Shown here one piece after another: positions 63,890 through 64,000 of a stretch of 64,000 nucleotides of DNA. The position numbers and the translations under genes were made by a program. Position 1 is the stretch's first letter. Each line of letters starts with the position of its first letter. Origin of the DNA: Candidatus Thiodiazotropha sp. (ex Myrtea sp. 'scaly one' KF741663) (GTDB lineage Bacteria > Pseudomonadota > Gammaproteobacteria > Chromatiales > Chromatiaceae); contig JAHXIQ010000003.1 in NCBI GenBank assembly GCA_025655555.1, forward strand, positions 1-64,000. Reading direction: 5' to 3'. Under the pieces are notes generated by a model. The model did no database searches. It was not told the DNA's origin and saw only the letters and a list, made by a program, of their open reading frames with translations.

Positions 63890-64000
63890 ATAGCAGTTTT
63901 TCTCCCAAATCCCTTGTAATTTTGAGATTTTCAGGATTTTTTGCACTTTTTAACGGTCTGTCCTGTTGCTAAAATGTAGGTACCAGTCCCGTACTCGCGG

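Overview
The window looks like a chromosomal segment of a gammaproteobacterium, probably a Chromatiales-like (possibly sulfur-oxidising) lineage. This rests on the recA-recX-alaS-lysC order at the right end, on gammaproteobacterial families (DUF3549, UPF0260/YcgN, HemP plus LbtU-like porin), and on moderate-to-high GC core genes interrupted by AT-rich accessory blocks. The species cannot be fixed from sequence alone.

Layout. (1) 1-4440: the distal tail of an integron cassette array. It has small, same-strand genes separated by attC sites with visible RYYYAAC/GTTRRRY core boxes; no integrase lies in the window. (2) 4697-25078: mostly housekeeping. It holds icd, a Mla/MCE-type lipid ABC transporter whose operon carries a STAS protein, a RsbW-like ATPase and a HDOD-SpoIIE phosphatase, a Fur-controlled hemP/LbtU pair, ogt, xerD, yajQ, a DsbC-like protein, a PP2C/FHA pair, a PilZ protein, dodecin, mutS and a cupin. 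(3) 23756-25337: a retron, with a reverse transcriptase and a clearly foldable msr-msd RNA just upstream. (4) 25467-27754: a consensus sigma70 promoter, a structured leader ending in a UUCG-loop terminator, a run of non-canonical tRNAs and tRNA-like sequences, and a slipin/SPFH gene. This arrangement recalls the proposed SPFH plus tRNA-like RNA-repair modules. (5) 28416-43323: a defence island with an AbiE-like nucleotidyltransferase pair, a HEPN/MNT pair, a DUF3800 protein, an Mrr-like endonuclease, a type I R-M operon whose HsdR carries an extra AlbA_2 (Schlafen-type) domain, and a fragment of a second HsdR. (6) 43851-44223: two inverted arrays of degenerate 21-bp repeats, probably the ends of a gutted transposon. 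(7) 44641-54392: dgkA, a NUDIX gene and a tightly packed phosphate-chemistry cluster (PhoU-APH kinase, ATP-grasp, HprK-like kinase, SixA-NUDIX fusion, histidine phosphatase, metallophosphatase, amphi-Trp protein), then pncC, thpR and a SIMPL protein. (8) 54403-64000: LpxR-like outer-membrane deacylase, a LysR/MFS divergent pair, recA-recX, alaS and lysC.

A dispersed hairpin repeat (GTAGGGTGCGGC, a short loop, then GCCGCACC) recurs at least eight times in intergenic DNA. The observations most worth following are the retron without an obvious effector, the tRNA-like array with its slipin gene, and the ATP-grasp/HprK/amphi-Trp cluster.
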